From Oscillospiraceae bacterium (lineage in GTDB: Bacteria; Bacillota; Clostridia; Saccharofermentanales; Saccharofermentanaceae): a stretch of 64,000 nt of DNA. Numbering within the stretch: the first letter of the stretch is position 1; the number at the start of each line of letters is the position of its first letter. Of the stretch, positions 7,213 through 14,819 are shown piece after piece. The DNA lies in the NCBI GenBank assembly GCA_902782125.1, contig CACZMA010000005.1, positions 62,001 through 126,000 of the forward strand, written 5' to 3'. The notes below the pieces were generated by a model. That model saw nothing but the letters and a program-made list of their open reading frames with translations, did not search any database and was not told the DNA's origin. The position numbers and the translations under genes were made by a program.

Positions 7213-8379
7213 ATGAGCAATACAAAAGAACTTAAACTTAATTCATTACTGATACACGGCGGCATTGACGGCGATGAGACTACAGGTGCGGTCAACGTGC
7301 CGGTATACCAGACTTCGACCTATAAGCAGGACGGCCTCGGCAAGAACAGAGGCTGGGAATATTCAAGGACAGGCAATCCGACGAGAGCGGCATTAGAGAA
7401 ACTGATCGCAGATCTTGAGCAGGGACAGTACGGACTTGCCTTCGCATCCGGCCTTGCTGCGATCAACACTGTGCTCTCGCTGTTCAAGTCAGGAGACAAG
7501 CTTATCGTATCCGACAACATCTACGGCGGAACGTTCCGTATCCTCGATAATGTCTTCAATAACTTCAACATCACTTACAAGATCGTCGACACATCTGATC
7601 TGGCTGCAGTAGAGGCAGCGATCGACGATGACGTAAAGGCGATCTATATCGAGACACCGGCTAATCCGCTCCTCACGATCACCGACATCAGGGCTGTATC
7701 AGAGATAGGACATAAGTACGGCAAGAAGATCATCGTGGACAACACTTTCCTTACACCTTATCTGCAGAGACCTCTGACACTCGGAGCAGATATCGTGATC
7801 CACAGCGGCACCAAGTATCTTGGCGGACATTCCGACACTATCTCGGGCTTTGTCGTAGTAAATGACAAGGAGACCGCTGACAGACTCTACTATCTGCAGA
7901 ATGCCATTGGCGGCGTGCTCGCTCCCTGGGACAGCTTCCTTCTCATCAGGGGCATCAAGACGCTCGGCGTCCGTATGGACAGACACGTTGCTAATGCGGG
8001 CAGGATCTCAGAATGGCTTGCAGGAAGCGGTTATGTGAGCAAGGTCTATTACCCCGGTCTTAAGACAGATCCCGGATATGAGACTAACAGGAAGCAGGCA
8101 GACGGTGCCGGTGCGATGATCTCTTTCGTGCTGGATGAGAAGTATGACTACAAGGTCTTCTTCGAGAAGCTTAACCTTATCACCCTCGCAGAGAGCCTCG
8201 GCGGAGTCGAGTCCCTCGTATGCCACCCGGCAACGATGACGCATGCTGCGATACCGGCAGACATCCGTAAGGAAGTAGGTATCGTGGACGAGCTCATCAG
8301 ACTCTCGGTAGGAATCGAAGATGCGGATGATCTCATCGCAGATCTCGAGCAGGCTATCAAGGCATCGGCAAAGGTGTGA
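7213..8379 (+). CDS. Trans-sulfuration PLP enzyme (cystathionine gamma-lyase/synthase family, MccB-like)
   Basis: 388 residues, the family's usual length, with an AGAGGAAAA ribosome site. Cys/Met metabolism PLP-dependent fold: substrate and cofactor motifs YSRTGNPTR near residue 55, SGLAA near 80, ETPANP near 160, and the Schiff-base Lys in HSGTKYLGGHSD near residue 200. The family includes cystathionine gamma-synthase, gamma-lyase and O-acetylhomoserine sulfhydrylase, which sequence alone does not separate well. Directly after it comes a cysteine synthase-like gene, as in the Bacillus mccA-mccB reverse trans-sulfuration pair that turns homocysteine sulfur into cysteine, so gamma-lyase is my preferred reading. 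First structural gene after the leader peptide attenuator. Confidence 0.88.
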   Translation: MSNTKELKLNSLLIHGGIDGDETTGAVNVPVYQTSTYKQDGLGKNRGWEYSRTGNPTRAALEKLIADLEQGQYGLAFASGLAAINTVLSLFKSGDKLIVSDNIYGGTFRILDNVFNNFNITYKIVDTSDLAAVEAAIDDDVKAIYIETPANPLLTITDIRAVSEIGHKYGKKIIVDNTFLTPYLQRPLTLGADIVIHSGTKYLGGHSDTISGFVVVNDKETADRLYYLQNAIGGVLAPWDSFLLIRGIKTLGVRMDRHVANAGRISEWLAGSGYVSKVYYPGLKTDPGYETNRKQADGAGAMISFVLDEKYDYKVFFEKLNLITLAESLGGVESLVCHPATMTHAAIPADIRKEVGIVDELIRLSVGIEDADDLIADLEQAIKASAKV

Positions 8380-8390
8380 GGTGAATGAAG

Positions 8391-9305
8391 ATGAATAACG
8401 TATATCAGAGCGTAAGAGAGATGATCGGCAACACTCCGGTCCTGAAGATAAACAATATGGGCGTCAAGCCCGGAGTAAATGTATATGCAAAGCTTGAATT
8501 AATGAATCCCGAAGGAAGCGTCAAGGACAGAGTAGGTGTCTATATGATCGACGACGCTGTCAGAAGGGGAGTGCTCAGGGAAGGCGGAACGATCGTTGAT
8601 GCCACGGCAGGCAATACGGGCATAGGCATCGCGGTAGCTGCACTTAACCAGGGCTACAAGGTCATCTTCACGGTGCCCGAGAAGTTCTCCATAGAGAAGC
8701 AGAAGGTCATGATGGCCCTCGGGGCCGAGATAATACACACATCAAGAGAAGGCGGAATGCTCGGAGCAGAGCAGAAAGCAGAGGAATTACTTAAGCAGAT
8801 CCCGGGTTCGGTATCCCTGAGGCAGTTCAGGAATCCCGCGAACCCGCTCGCGCATTACGAGACGACAGGTCCGGAAGTTTACTCTCAGCTTGAAGGCAAC
8901 ATAGATTACTTTGTCGCAGGCGCAGGATCCGGCGGAACGTTCTCGGGAGTCGTGAAGTACCTGAAGGAACAAAACCCCGGCATCAGGGGAGTGCTCGCAG
9001 ATCCGGAAGGCTCGACCATCGGAGGCGGCGAGCATCACGATTACGACATAGAAGGAATAGGCAATGACTTTATCGCAGATACGATGGACATCACTCTGGT
9101 CGATGAAGTCATCAAGGTAACAGACGATGAGGCTTTCGAGACATCAAGGAAGCTCGCAAAGCATGAGGGCATACTCGCAGGATCATCATCGGGAGCAGCT
9201 CTCGCGGCAGCGTTAAGGCTCGCAGCAAGGATCGATAAAGGCAACATCGTGACTGTCTTCCCGGACAGAGGAGACAGATATCTGAGCAAAGGATTATTCG
9301 GATAA
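8391..9305 (+). CDS. Cysteine synthase / cystathionine beta-synthase-like PLP enzyme (CysK/MccA type)
   Basis: 304 residues from the ATG at 8391 (GAGGTGA upstream; an ATG two codons earlier is too close to it). Fold type II PLP enzyme: Schiff-base Lys in NPEGSVKDR near residue 42, Asn loop ATAGNTGIGIA near 70, phosphate loop GAGSGGTFSG near 175, C-terminal GILAGSSSGAAL. The classic CysK loop is TSGNTG; the TAGNTG form here, and the gamma-lyase-like partner just upstream, favour an MccA-like O-acetylserine-dependent cystathionine beta-synthase, though plain O-acetylserine sulfhydrylase remains possible. The O-acetylserine donor would come from the serine acetyltransferase at 16719. The stop TAA overlaps the metN ATG by one base. 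Confidence 0.88.
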   Translation: MNNVYQSVREMIGNTPVLKINNMGVKPGVNVYAKLELMNPEGSVKDRVGVYMIDDAVRRGVLREGGTIVDATAGNTGIGIAVAALNQGYKVIFTVPEKFSIEKQKVMMALGAEIIHTSREGGMLGAEQKAEELLKQIPGSVSLRQFRNPANPLAHYETTGPEVYSQLEGNIDYFVAGAGSGGTFSGVVKYLKEQNPGIRGVLADPEGSTIGGGEHHDYDIEGIGNDFIADTMDITLVDEVIKVTDDEAFETSRKLAKHEGILAGSSSGAALAAALRLAARIDKGNIVTVFPDRGDRYLSKGLFG

Positions 9306-10303
9306 TGGCAAACGTATTTGAACTACAGAATGTATACAAGACTTACAGGAATGACGGCAAGGAATTCGAAGCGCTTAAGAACGTAAGTCTTGAAGTCGGG
9401 GAGGGCGAGATCTTCGGCATCATAGGCATGAGCGGCGCGGGCAAATCAACGCTGGTAAGGACGCTGAACCGTCTCGAGGACGTATCCGGAGGCAGGGTCA
9501 CATTCTACGGCAAAAACCTCGCCGAGCTTAAGCCCGCTGAACTCCGTAAAGTGCGTCACTCAATCTCGATGATATTCCAGGGGTTCAACCTGCTTAACCA
9601 GAGAACGGTAATACAGAATGTCGAGCTGTCGATGAGGATATTGGGCATCGGCCGCGCAGAGCGAAGAAAGAAGGCTCTGGAGATGCTGGAGATCGTAGGT
9701 CTTGCAGATAAGGCAAATGAATTCCCGGCAAGACTTTCCGGCGGCCAGAAGCAGAGAGTCGCTATAGCAAGAGCGCTTGCCGTAGACCCGAAGGTCCTGC
9801 TCTGCGATGAAGCCACCAGTGCATTGGACCCGAAGATCACGGGCGAGATACTGGATCTGCTGAAGAAGATCAACGAAGAGAGGTCTCTTACGATAGTCAT
9901 CATCACTCATGAGATGAGCGTCGTGGAGAAGATCTGCGACAAGGTGGCGATCATCGATGACGGTGAACTTGCCGAGGTGGGAGACGTTAAGGAAGTATTC
10001 TCCAACCCGAAGTCGAGAGCGGCAAAGAAGCTCGTGTTCCCGAGCAATCCTTTCGATCCGTCTGATGAGGACGGACAGCTGATAAGGATAGTATTCGACG
10101 GGACGCAGTCGAACGTGCCTTTCATCGCCAACCTCGTGGAGCAGACGGGACTCAAGGTGAATATCCTGAGTGCCAATACCAGGAGTGTCGGCGGCATCGG
10201 TTACGGTCAGATGATCCTCGAACTTCCTTCCGACAGGAAGGACAGGCAGACTGCTGTTGACTTCTTCAGGAAGAACGGTCTTTCCGTATCGGAGGTGAAC
10301 TGA
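9305..10303 (+). CDS. metN: Methionine ABC transporter ATP-binding protein
   Basis: 332 residues. Walker A GMSGAGKSTL near residue 40, signature LSGGQKQR near 140, Walker B VLLCDEATSALDP near 165, H-loop ITHEM near 200. The C-terminal ~75 residues form the NIL domain typical of MetN, where bound methionine inhibits transport. Translationally coupled to the gene before (TAATG) and to MetI after (1-base gap). The matching binding protein MetQ is encoded 3.6 kb away behind its own attenuator. Located at the inner face of the membrane; likely imports methionine or related sulfur compounds. Confidence 0.95.
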   Translation: MANVFELQNVYKTYRNDGKEFEALKNVSLEVGEGEIFGIIGMSGAGKSTLVRTLNRLEDVSGGRVTFYGKNLAELKPAELRKVRHSISMIFQGFNLLNQRTVIQNVELSMRILGIGRAERRKKALEMLEIVGLADKANEFPARLSGGQKQRVAIARALAVDPKVLLCDEATSALDPKITGEILDLLKKINEERSLTIVIITHEMSVVEKICDKVAIIDDGELAEVGDVKEVFSNPKSRAAKKLVFPSNPFDPSDEDGQLIRIVFDGTQSNVPFIANLVEQTGLKVNILSANTRSVGGIGYGQMILELPSDRKDRQTAVDFFRKNGLSVSEVN

Positions 10304-10304
10304 C

Positions 10305-10958
10305 ATGAGTGATTACATAATCAATGCAATAGTAACGGGAGTATGGGAGACGTTCCAGATGACGTTCTTCGCATCGCTCTTCTCATATGCGGTAGGAATG
10401 CCTCTCGGCATACTTCTCTACGCGACTTCGAGAGGCAGGCTCCTCGAGAACCGTCCGGTCAACTTCATCATCGGACTCATCGTGAACATCACGAGGTCCC
10501 TGCCGTTCCTCATCCTTCTCGTGCTCCTGATCCCGTTCACGAGGATGATCGTAGGCAAGTCCATAGGAACGGAGGCAGCGATCGTACCGCTTACCATAGG
10601 CGCGATCCCGATCGTCGCGAGAATGGTCGAGGCATCCCTTAACGAAGTGCAGCCCGGCATCATCGAGGCGGCGACTTCCATGGGCGCATCACCTTTCTAT
10701 ACGATAGTGCATTTCATAATCCCCGAGGCAACTCCTTCGCTCCTGCAGGGCGGCGCGATCAATGTGGCTACCGTCCTCGGATATTCCGCGATGGCAGGCG
10801 TCATAGGAGGCGGCGGACTCGGCGCGATAGCACTGCAGTACGGTTATTACCGATACCAGAAGGAGGTGCTCTGGACTACGGTCGCACTGCTGATCCTGAT
10901 GGTAATGCTTATACAGGAATTAGGCATTCAGATGTCCAAGAAGAACCGCAAGACATAA
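10305..10958 (+). CDS. metI: Methionine ABC transporter permease
   Basis: 217 residues with about five TM helices, the normal MetI size. The EAA coupling loop is visible (IEAATSMGASPFYTIVHFIIPEA, residues ~125-147), which docks on MetN. It starts one base after the metN stop, so the two are co-translated. Forms the membrane channel of the MetNIQ importer. Confidence 0.95.
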   Translation: MSDYIINAIVTGVWETFQMTFFASLFSYAVGMPLGILLYATSRGRLLENRPVNFIIGLIVNITRSLPFLILLVLLIPFTRMIVGKSIGTEAAIVPLTIGAIPIVARMVEASLNEVQPGIIEAATSMGASPFYTIVHFIIPEATPSLLQGGAINVATVLGYSAMAGVIGGGGLGAIALQYGYYRYQKEVLWTTVALLILMVMLIQELGIQMSKKNRKT

Positions 10959-10988
10959 ATTAATCCCCACGAAAGCGAGGACAGACAA

Positions 10989-12230
10989 ATGAGCATAAAG
11001 GAAAGTGTAAAGAGATATATCCGTGACGGCGAATCCCTGTCGCAGGGACTCGGTCTGGAGATCGAGCATTTTGTTATAAACGACGCCGGAGTTCAGATCG
11101 AATTCCATGAAGTATCCTCCATCCTCGAGAAGATGGCAGGCATAGTGAACGCGAAGATCATATGCATGGACGGCTACCCGGTAGGATATGTTACAGATGA
11201 TTATTCGATAACATTAGAACCCGCGTGCCAGTTCGAGATCAGCATCAATCCGTATTCGGATATCGAGACGATCAAGAGCATCTATGAGGATTTTGTCACA
11301 CTCTGGACACCGGTCCTTAAGGCGAGAGGCTATCACTTAGAGACAAAGGGAAATCTTCCTCTGGTCGAACAGGGCGTGATCGATCCGGACGATATCGCGC
11401 TGTCTCCCAAGAAGAGATACAAGTACATGGACTCTTACTTCAGGCATTCAGGCAAGTACGGCAAGTACATGATGAGAGCTTCGGCATCTACACAGGTGTC
11501 CGTTGACTTCAGATCTGAAGAAGACATGGTGAGGAAGCTTACTATCCTTCAGAAGATATCTCCGGTCCTCATGATCGCGATGGAGAACAAGACCGATCCC
11601 GATTCGACTCTGAAGGATCATCCGGATAAGCCTCATCTGTTCAGGATTCAGGAGTGGGACGATCTCGATCCTTCAAGGACGGGATTCTACCCACATTCGC
11701 TTGAAGAAGGCTTCGGCTATGACTCCGTTGCCGATACCATCCTTAATACTCCGCTTATCCTTCTGACGGATGACGGTGTTACGACGGATGTTGGGTCGGA
11801 GACGGCAGAGGATCTTTTTGCGCGCGGCCTGATAAGGGAAGAGACGCTGGACATTACCCGTGAGAGAAGCCTCATAGAGCACTTCATATCGATGGGATTC
11901 TTCCACTACAGAGTGAAGAAGTACATCGAGATCCGCGTGGCAGACAGCGTGCCCCTGGACAGAGCACTCGGATATGTCGCGATCCTCAAGGGTATCGTGT
12001 ATTCGGACGACAATCTGTCGGCGCTCGAGAATGAACTGGCTGATGTTGATACTGCAGAGAAGATCCAGCAGGCAGTTGAAGATATCGAGCGGGACGGGTA
12101 CAATGCTGTGGTCTATGGCAGGAAGGCTACCGAATGGGCAGCTCACCTCTACGAGCTGGCGTTAGATAAGCTTCCTGATACTGATAAGGAGTATTTGGAG
12201 AATGTGCGAGCTTTTTGGGGTATCAGCTGA
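10989..12230 (+). CDS. Glutamate-cysteine ligase family protein (GCS2/EgtA type)
   Basis: 413 residues. The opening GLGLEIEHFVIN and the block SITLEPACQFEISI (residues ~75-88) match the plant/alphaproteobacterial and actinobacterial EgtA branch of glutamate-cysteine ligases, with active-site acids in these motifs. The expected reaction is ATP + Glu + Cys to gamma-glutamylcysteine. It sits in a cysteine-controlled operon, and its last 29 bases overlap a class II glutamine amidotransferase gene of EgtC type. No glutathione synthetase or other ergothioneine genes are visible nearby, so the end product is unknown. Confidence 0.85.
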   Translation: MSIKESVKRYIRDGESLSQGLGLEIEHFVINDAGVQIEFHEVSSILEKMAGIVNAKIICMDGYPVGYVTDDYSITLEPACQFEISINPYSDIETIKSIYEDFVTLWTPVLKARGYHLETKGNLPLVEQGVIDPDDIALSPKKRYKYMDSYFRHSGKYGKYMMRASASTQVSVDFRSEEDMVRKLTILQKISPVLMIAMENKTDPDSTLKDHPDKPHLFRIQEWDDLDPSRTGFYPHSLEEGFGYDSVADTILNTPLILLTDDGVTTDVGSETAEDLFARGLIREETLDITRERSLIEHFISMGFFHYRVKKYIEIRVADSVPLDRALGYVAILKGIVYSDDNLSALENELADVDTAEKIQQAVEDIERDGYNAVVYGRKATEWAAHLYELALDKLPDTDKEYLENVRAFWGIS

Positions 12231-12966
12231 TTGGACGATCCCGGTAAACGATTACCTGAATACGTTCTTCAGGCACAGCGTCGAACACCATAACGGGTGG
12301 GGCCTGGCCCTGCTCGATGACGGACTCGTCTCGATCGAGAAAGAACCCGTCCGTGCTGTCGACAGCCAGTATCTCAAGAACAGACTGACGGGTAAAGTGG
12401 TGACGGCGCGATGTATGGCGCATATCCGCAAGGCGACCATAGGCGACGTCAGCTTCAACAATACCCATCCGTTCGTGCTGAACGATAACTCCGGAAGAAA
12501 ATGGGTGCTGGTCCACAACGGAACGATCTTCGAATCAGATGAACTGAACAAATACCTGTATGTCCAGCAGGGCACGACAGACAGCGAGAGGATCCTGTAT
12601 TACATCGTGGACCGTGTTAACGACCTGATCGCGAGCGGCGGGGACGACAAGGCGAAGTTCGAACTGATAAGCGATATAGTCAGGGAGATCACTCCCGGCA
12701 ATAAGGTTAATTTCCTTCTGTATGACGGAGATTACTTCTATATACACAAGAACGAACCGGGCACATTGTACAGGCTCGTAAGGCCGGGTATCGCAGTGTT
12801 CTCGACGCATCCGCTGGACGATGAGAAGTGGGAGGAATTCCCGGACAATCAGCTCATCGTCTACAGGAACGGAGACATCGTCTACGAAGCAGAGCCTCAC
12901 GGAAACACTTACATACACGATGAAGAGAAGATGCGGTTCCTCTATCTGGACCACTCCATGCTCTGA
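12202..12966 (+). CDS. Class II glutamine amidotransferase (EgtC/YafJ-like)
   Basis: 254 residues. The mature N-terminal nucleophile is Cys2 (MCELFGVS). Further glutaminase motifs are NGWGLA, AHIRKAT, NTHPFV and VLVHNGT. These stand-alone Ntn-hydrolase domains hydrolyse gamma-glutamyl amides; EgtC removes Glu from a gamma-glutamylcysteine conjugate in ergothioneine synthesis. The gene overlaps the glutamate-cysteine ligase by 29 bases, implying translational coupling, so the pair may build and trim gamma-glutamyl thiols. The true substrate cannot be read from sequence. Confidence 0.85.
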   Translation: MCELFGVSADWTIPVNDYLNTFFRHSVEHHNGWGLALLDDGLVSIEKEPVRAVDSQYLKNRLTGKVVTARCMAHIRKATIGDVSFNNTHPFVLNDNSGRKWVLVHNGTIFESDELNKYLYVQQGTTDSERILYYIVDRVNDLIASGGDDKAKFELISDIVREITPGNKVNFLLYDGDYFYIHKNEPGTLYRLVRPGIAVFSTHPLDDEKWEEFPDNQLIVYRNGDIVYEAEPHGNTYIHDEEKMRFLYLDHSML

Positions 12967-13002
12967 TCATAAACAAAAACAATTACTAAGGAGAACAAAA
13001 CT

Positions 13003-13560
13003 ATGAGCAACAACAAGAACAAGGAATATCTTAAGAAAATAGCATACGCAGGCGTGCTTACGGCACTTATCTTCGTAGGCACCGAACTCCACATCCCGAC
13101 CGCGATCGGCCACATCAACTTAGGTGATGCCGCCATTCTGATAAGCGCATACATCCTCGGCCCCTTCGCACTGGTACCCGCAGCTATAGGATCCACACTT
13201 GCAGACCTTCTCGCAGGTTATCCGCAGTATGCGGTGGCAACATTCCTCATCAAGGGAATAATGGGCCTTGTTGCAGGCGTGCTCCTCAAGAGGAATAAGG
13301 AAGGCAAGACATCTCTTGTACGCAAGATATCCGTATCCCTCGTAACAGAAGCCATCATGATCGCAGGTTATTTTGCATTTGAATCGCTGCCCTTCATGTA
13401 CGGGGTCGCCGCTGCTCTGGGATCAGTTATCCCCAACGGCATCCAGGCAAGTGCAGCCATCGTCGTGGCAGTGCCCGTAATGTATGTCAGACTGCTCGAT
13501 AAGTACCAGCTGTCACAGCGCAAAGCCGCACAGAATAAGGAACAGACGGAAAGTCTTTAA
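13003..13560 (+). CDS. ECF transporter S component
   Basis: 185 residues with about five to six TM helices and an AAGGAG ribosome site. The N-terminal pattern (AYAGVLTALIFVGTELHIPTAIGHINLGDAAI) and the motif GPFALVPAAIGSTLADLL fit the S components that bind a vitamin or small substrate for a shared ECF energising module. It is the last gene of the cysteine/methionine operon, so a sulfur-related or thiol precursor substrate is possible, but no substrate can be assigned. The ECF A/A'/T genes are not in this window. Confidence 0.82.
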   Translation: MSNNKNKEYLKKIAYAGVLTALIFVGTELHIPTAIGHINLGDAAILISAYILGPFALVPAAIGSTLADLLAGYPQYAVATFLIKGIMGLVAGVLLKRNKEGKTSLVRKISVSLVTEAIMIAGYFAFESLPFMYGVAAALGSVIPNGIQASAAIVVAVPVMYVRLLDKYQLSQRKAAQNKEQTESL

Positions 13561-13571
13561 TTTTTGCATTT

Positions 13572-13590
13572 ACCTATTGACATAGTAGGT
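13572..13590. promoter_or_regulatory. Operator palindrome ACCTA-N9-TAGGT (site 2)
   Basis: Identical over 19 bases to site 1 at 6975-6993, again enclosing the -35 box TTGACA. It lies upstream of the MetQ leader and links metQ to the same presumed Rrf2 regulator. Confidence 0.8.
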
Positions 13591-13605
13591 TAGTAGTAGT
13601 AAAGT
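13577..13605 (+). promoter_or_regulatory. metQ: Promoter of the metQ operon
   Basis: TTGACA at 13577-13582, a 17-base spacer, and TAAAGT at 13600-13605. The -35 box is buried in the operator palindrome, and the distance to the leader ORF is 31 bases. Confidence 0.8.
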
Positions 13606-13636
13606 ATCGTCATCACAACGAAAGGAGGAGTGAGAA

Positions 13637-13759
13637 ATGTATAGAACATACGAGACGGCAGTTACCATGATGTGTTGTCGAATGTTGTGCTCCCGGGTGC
13701 GCTATATGGCCCAGGGCTCTGGAAGACATTCCTCACGCCTTGAGAACGATCGATGTTAA
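13637..13759 (+). CDS. Cys-rich leader peptide 2 (MCCRM type), 40 codons
   Basis: ATG at 13637 with a strong AAAGGAGGAG at 13621-13630. It encodes 40 residues with 4 Cys: MMCCRMLCSR in the middle, with TGT TGT at 13673-13678, and an Asp-Arg-Cys end before TAA. The core and the Arg-Cys end match leader 1, and 17 nt around the Cys codons are identical. The N-terminal extension and the second half differ, so selection seems to act on the core. A segment of the ORF, CTCCCGGG at 13690-13697, is complementary to the 5' arm of the terminator that follows. Confidence 0.82.
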   Translation: MYRTYETAVTMMCCRMLCSRVRYMAQGSGRHSSRLENDRC

Positions 13760-13792
13760 AGCAATAACTTTGCAGATAAACATGTGCCATGC

Positions 13793-13825
13793 GCCCGGGA
13801 GTAAAACACTCACCGGGCATTTTTT
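13793..13825 (+). terminator. metQ: Attenuator terminator 2, ahead of metQ
   Basis: Stem GCCCGG-GAGT pairing with ACTC-A-CCGGGC (10 bp with one bulged A), 5-nt loop, then ATTTTTT. The 5' arm CCCGGGAG (13794-13801) can instead pair with CTCCCGGG inside the leader ORF, 11 nt after the Cys-Cys codons, the same layout as attenuator 1. Confidence 0.85.
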
Positions 13826-13889
13826 ATGCCCATGACAGAAATCATTCTTAAAGCAAAACACAAAACAAAATCAAAGGAGAATACTTAAA

Positions 13890-14792
13890 ATGAAAAACAC
13901 ATTCAGAAAGGCAATCGCCACAGGACTTTTACTCGCACTTACATCAAGCTTTGCAGCATGCGCCAGCAGCCAGGCTCCCGTAGAAGCAGGAACAGCAGCA
14001 CCTTCAGCACCTGCTGAATCTGAGGCAGCAGCGCAGGATCAGGAACAGCCCGCAGAGAACGTTACTCTCGTAGTAGGCGCCAACATCACACCTCACGCAG
14101 AGATCCTCGAGTTCGCCAAGCCACTTCTCGAAGAGCAGGGTATCACACTTGAGATCGTTCAGCTCGAAGATTCCATCACACCTAACACAGGCGTTACAGA
14201 AGGTTCACTCGATGCCAATTACTTCCAGCACGATCCTTACCTCGATCAGTACAACCTCGAGAACGGCACTGACATCGTATCAGTAGGCAAGATCCATTAT
14301 GAACCGTTCGGCATCTATGCAGGCCAGACAACAAGCCTCGATGCACTCCCTGAAGGCGCAGTCGTAGCAGTACCCAACAACGTAACCAACGAAGCTAGAG
14401 CGCTCCTGCTCCTCGATCAGGAAGGCATCATCACTCTTAGCGAAGATGCAGGCATCAACGCTACAGTAGAAGATATCGTAGAGAACCCTCTTAACATCCA
14501 GTTCGAAGAGCTCGCACCCGAGCAGCTCGTAGCAGCACTTCCTGACGTAGACGTTGCAGTCATCAACGGCAACTATGCCATCGAAGGCGGCCTTTCAGTA
14601 AAGGATGCACTCGCAGTAGAGGCAAATGACGGTCTTGCAGCTCAGACATACGGCAACATCATCGCTACATCACCTGACAAGGCAAACGATCCCGCTATCC
14701 TGGCACTCGTTGAAGTACTCCAGGGACCTGAGGTAGCACAGTTCATCAACGATTCATATGACGGTGCAGTCGTACCTCTCTATGGTGAGTAA
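13890..14792 (+). CDS. metQ: MetQ/NlpA-family methionine-binding lipoprotein
   Basis: 300 residues with AAAGGAG upstream. A signal peptide and lipobox (SSFAAC, Cys near residue 24) anchor it to the outer face of the membrane, followed by an Ala/Pro/Glu-rich tether to about residue 50. The NlpA fold carries the family marks VVGANITPHAEILEFAKP, NYFQHDPYLDQYN and VAVPNNVTNEARALLLL. It delivers methionine or a related ligand to MetNI, encoded in the operon 3 kb upstream. It is controlled by its own operator, leader peptide and attenuator, which suggests the binding protein is set at a different level from the channel. Confidence 0.95.
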   Translation: MKNTFRKAIATGLLLALTSSFAACASSQAPVEAGTAAPSAPAESEAAAQDQEQPAENVTLVVGANITPHAEILEFAKPLLEEQGITLEIVQLEDSITPNTGVTEGSLDANYFQHDPYLDQYNLENGTDIVSVGKIHYEPFGIYAGQTTSLDALPEGAVVAVPNNVTNEARALLLLDQEGIITLSEDAGINATVEDIVENPLNIQFEELAPEQLVAALPDVDVAVINGNYAIEGGLSVKDALAVEANDGLAAQTYGNIIATSPDKANDPAILALVEVLQGPEVAQFINDSYDGAVVPLYGE

Positions 14793-14819
14793 TAAGAAAG
14801 ATTACCGGAGGCGAGTAAG

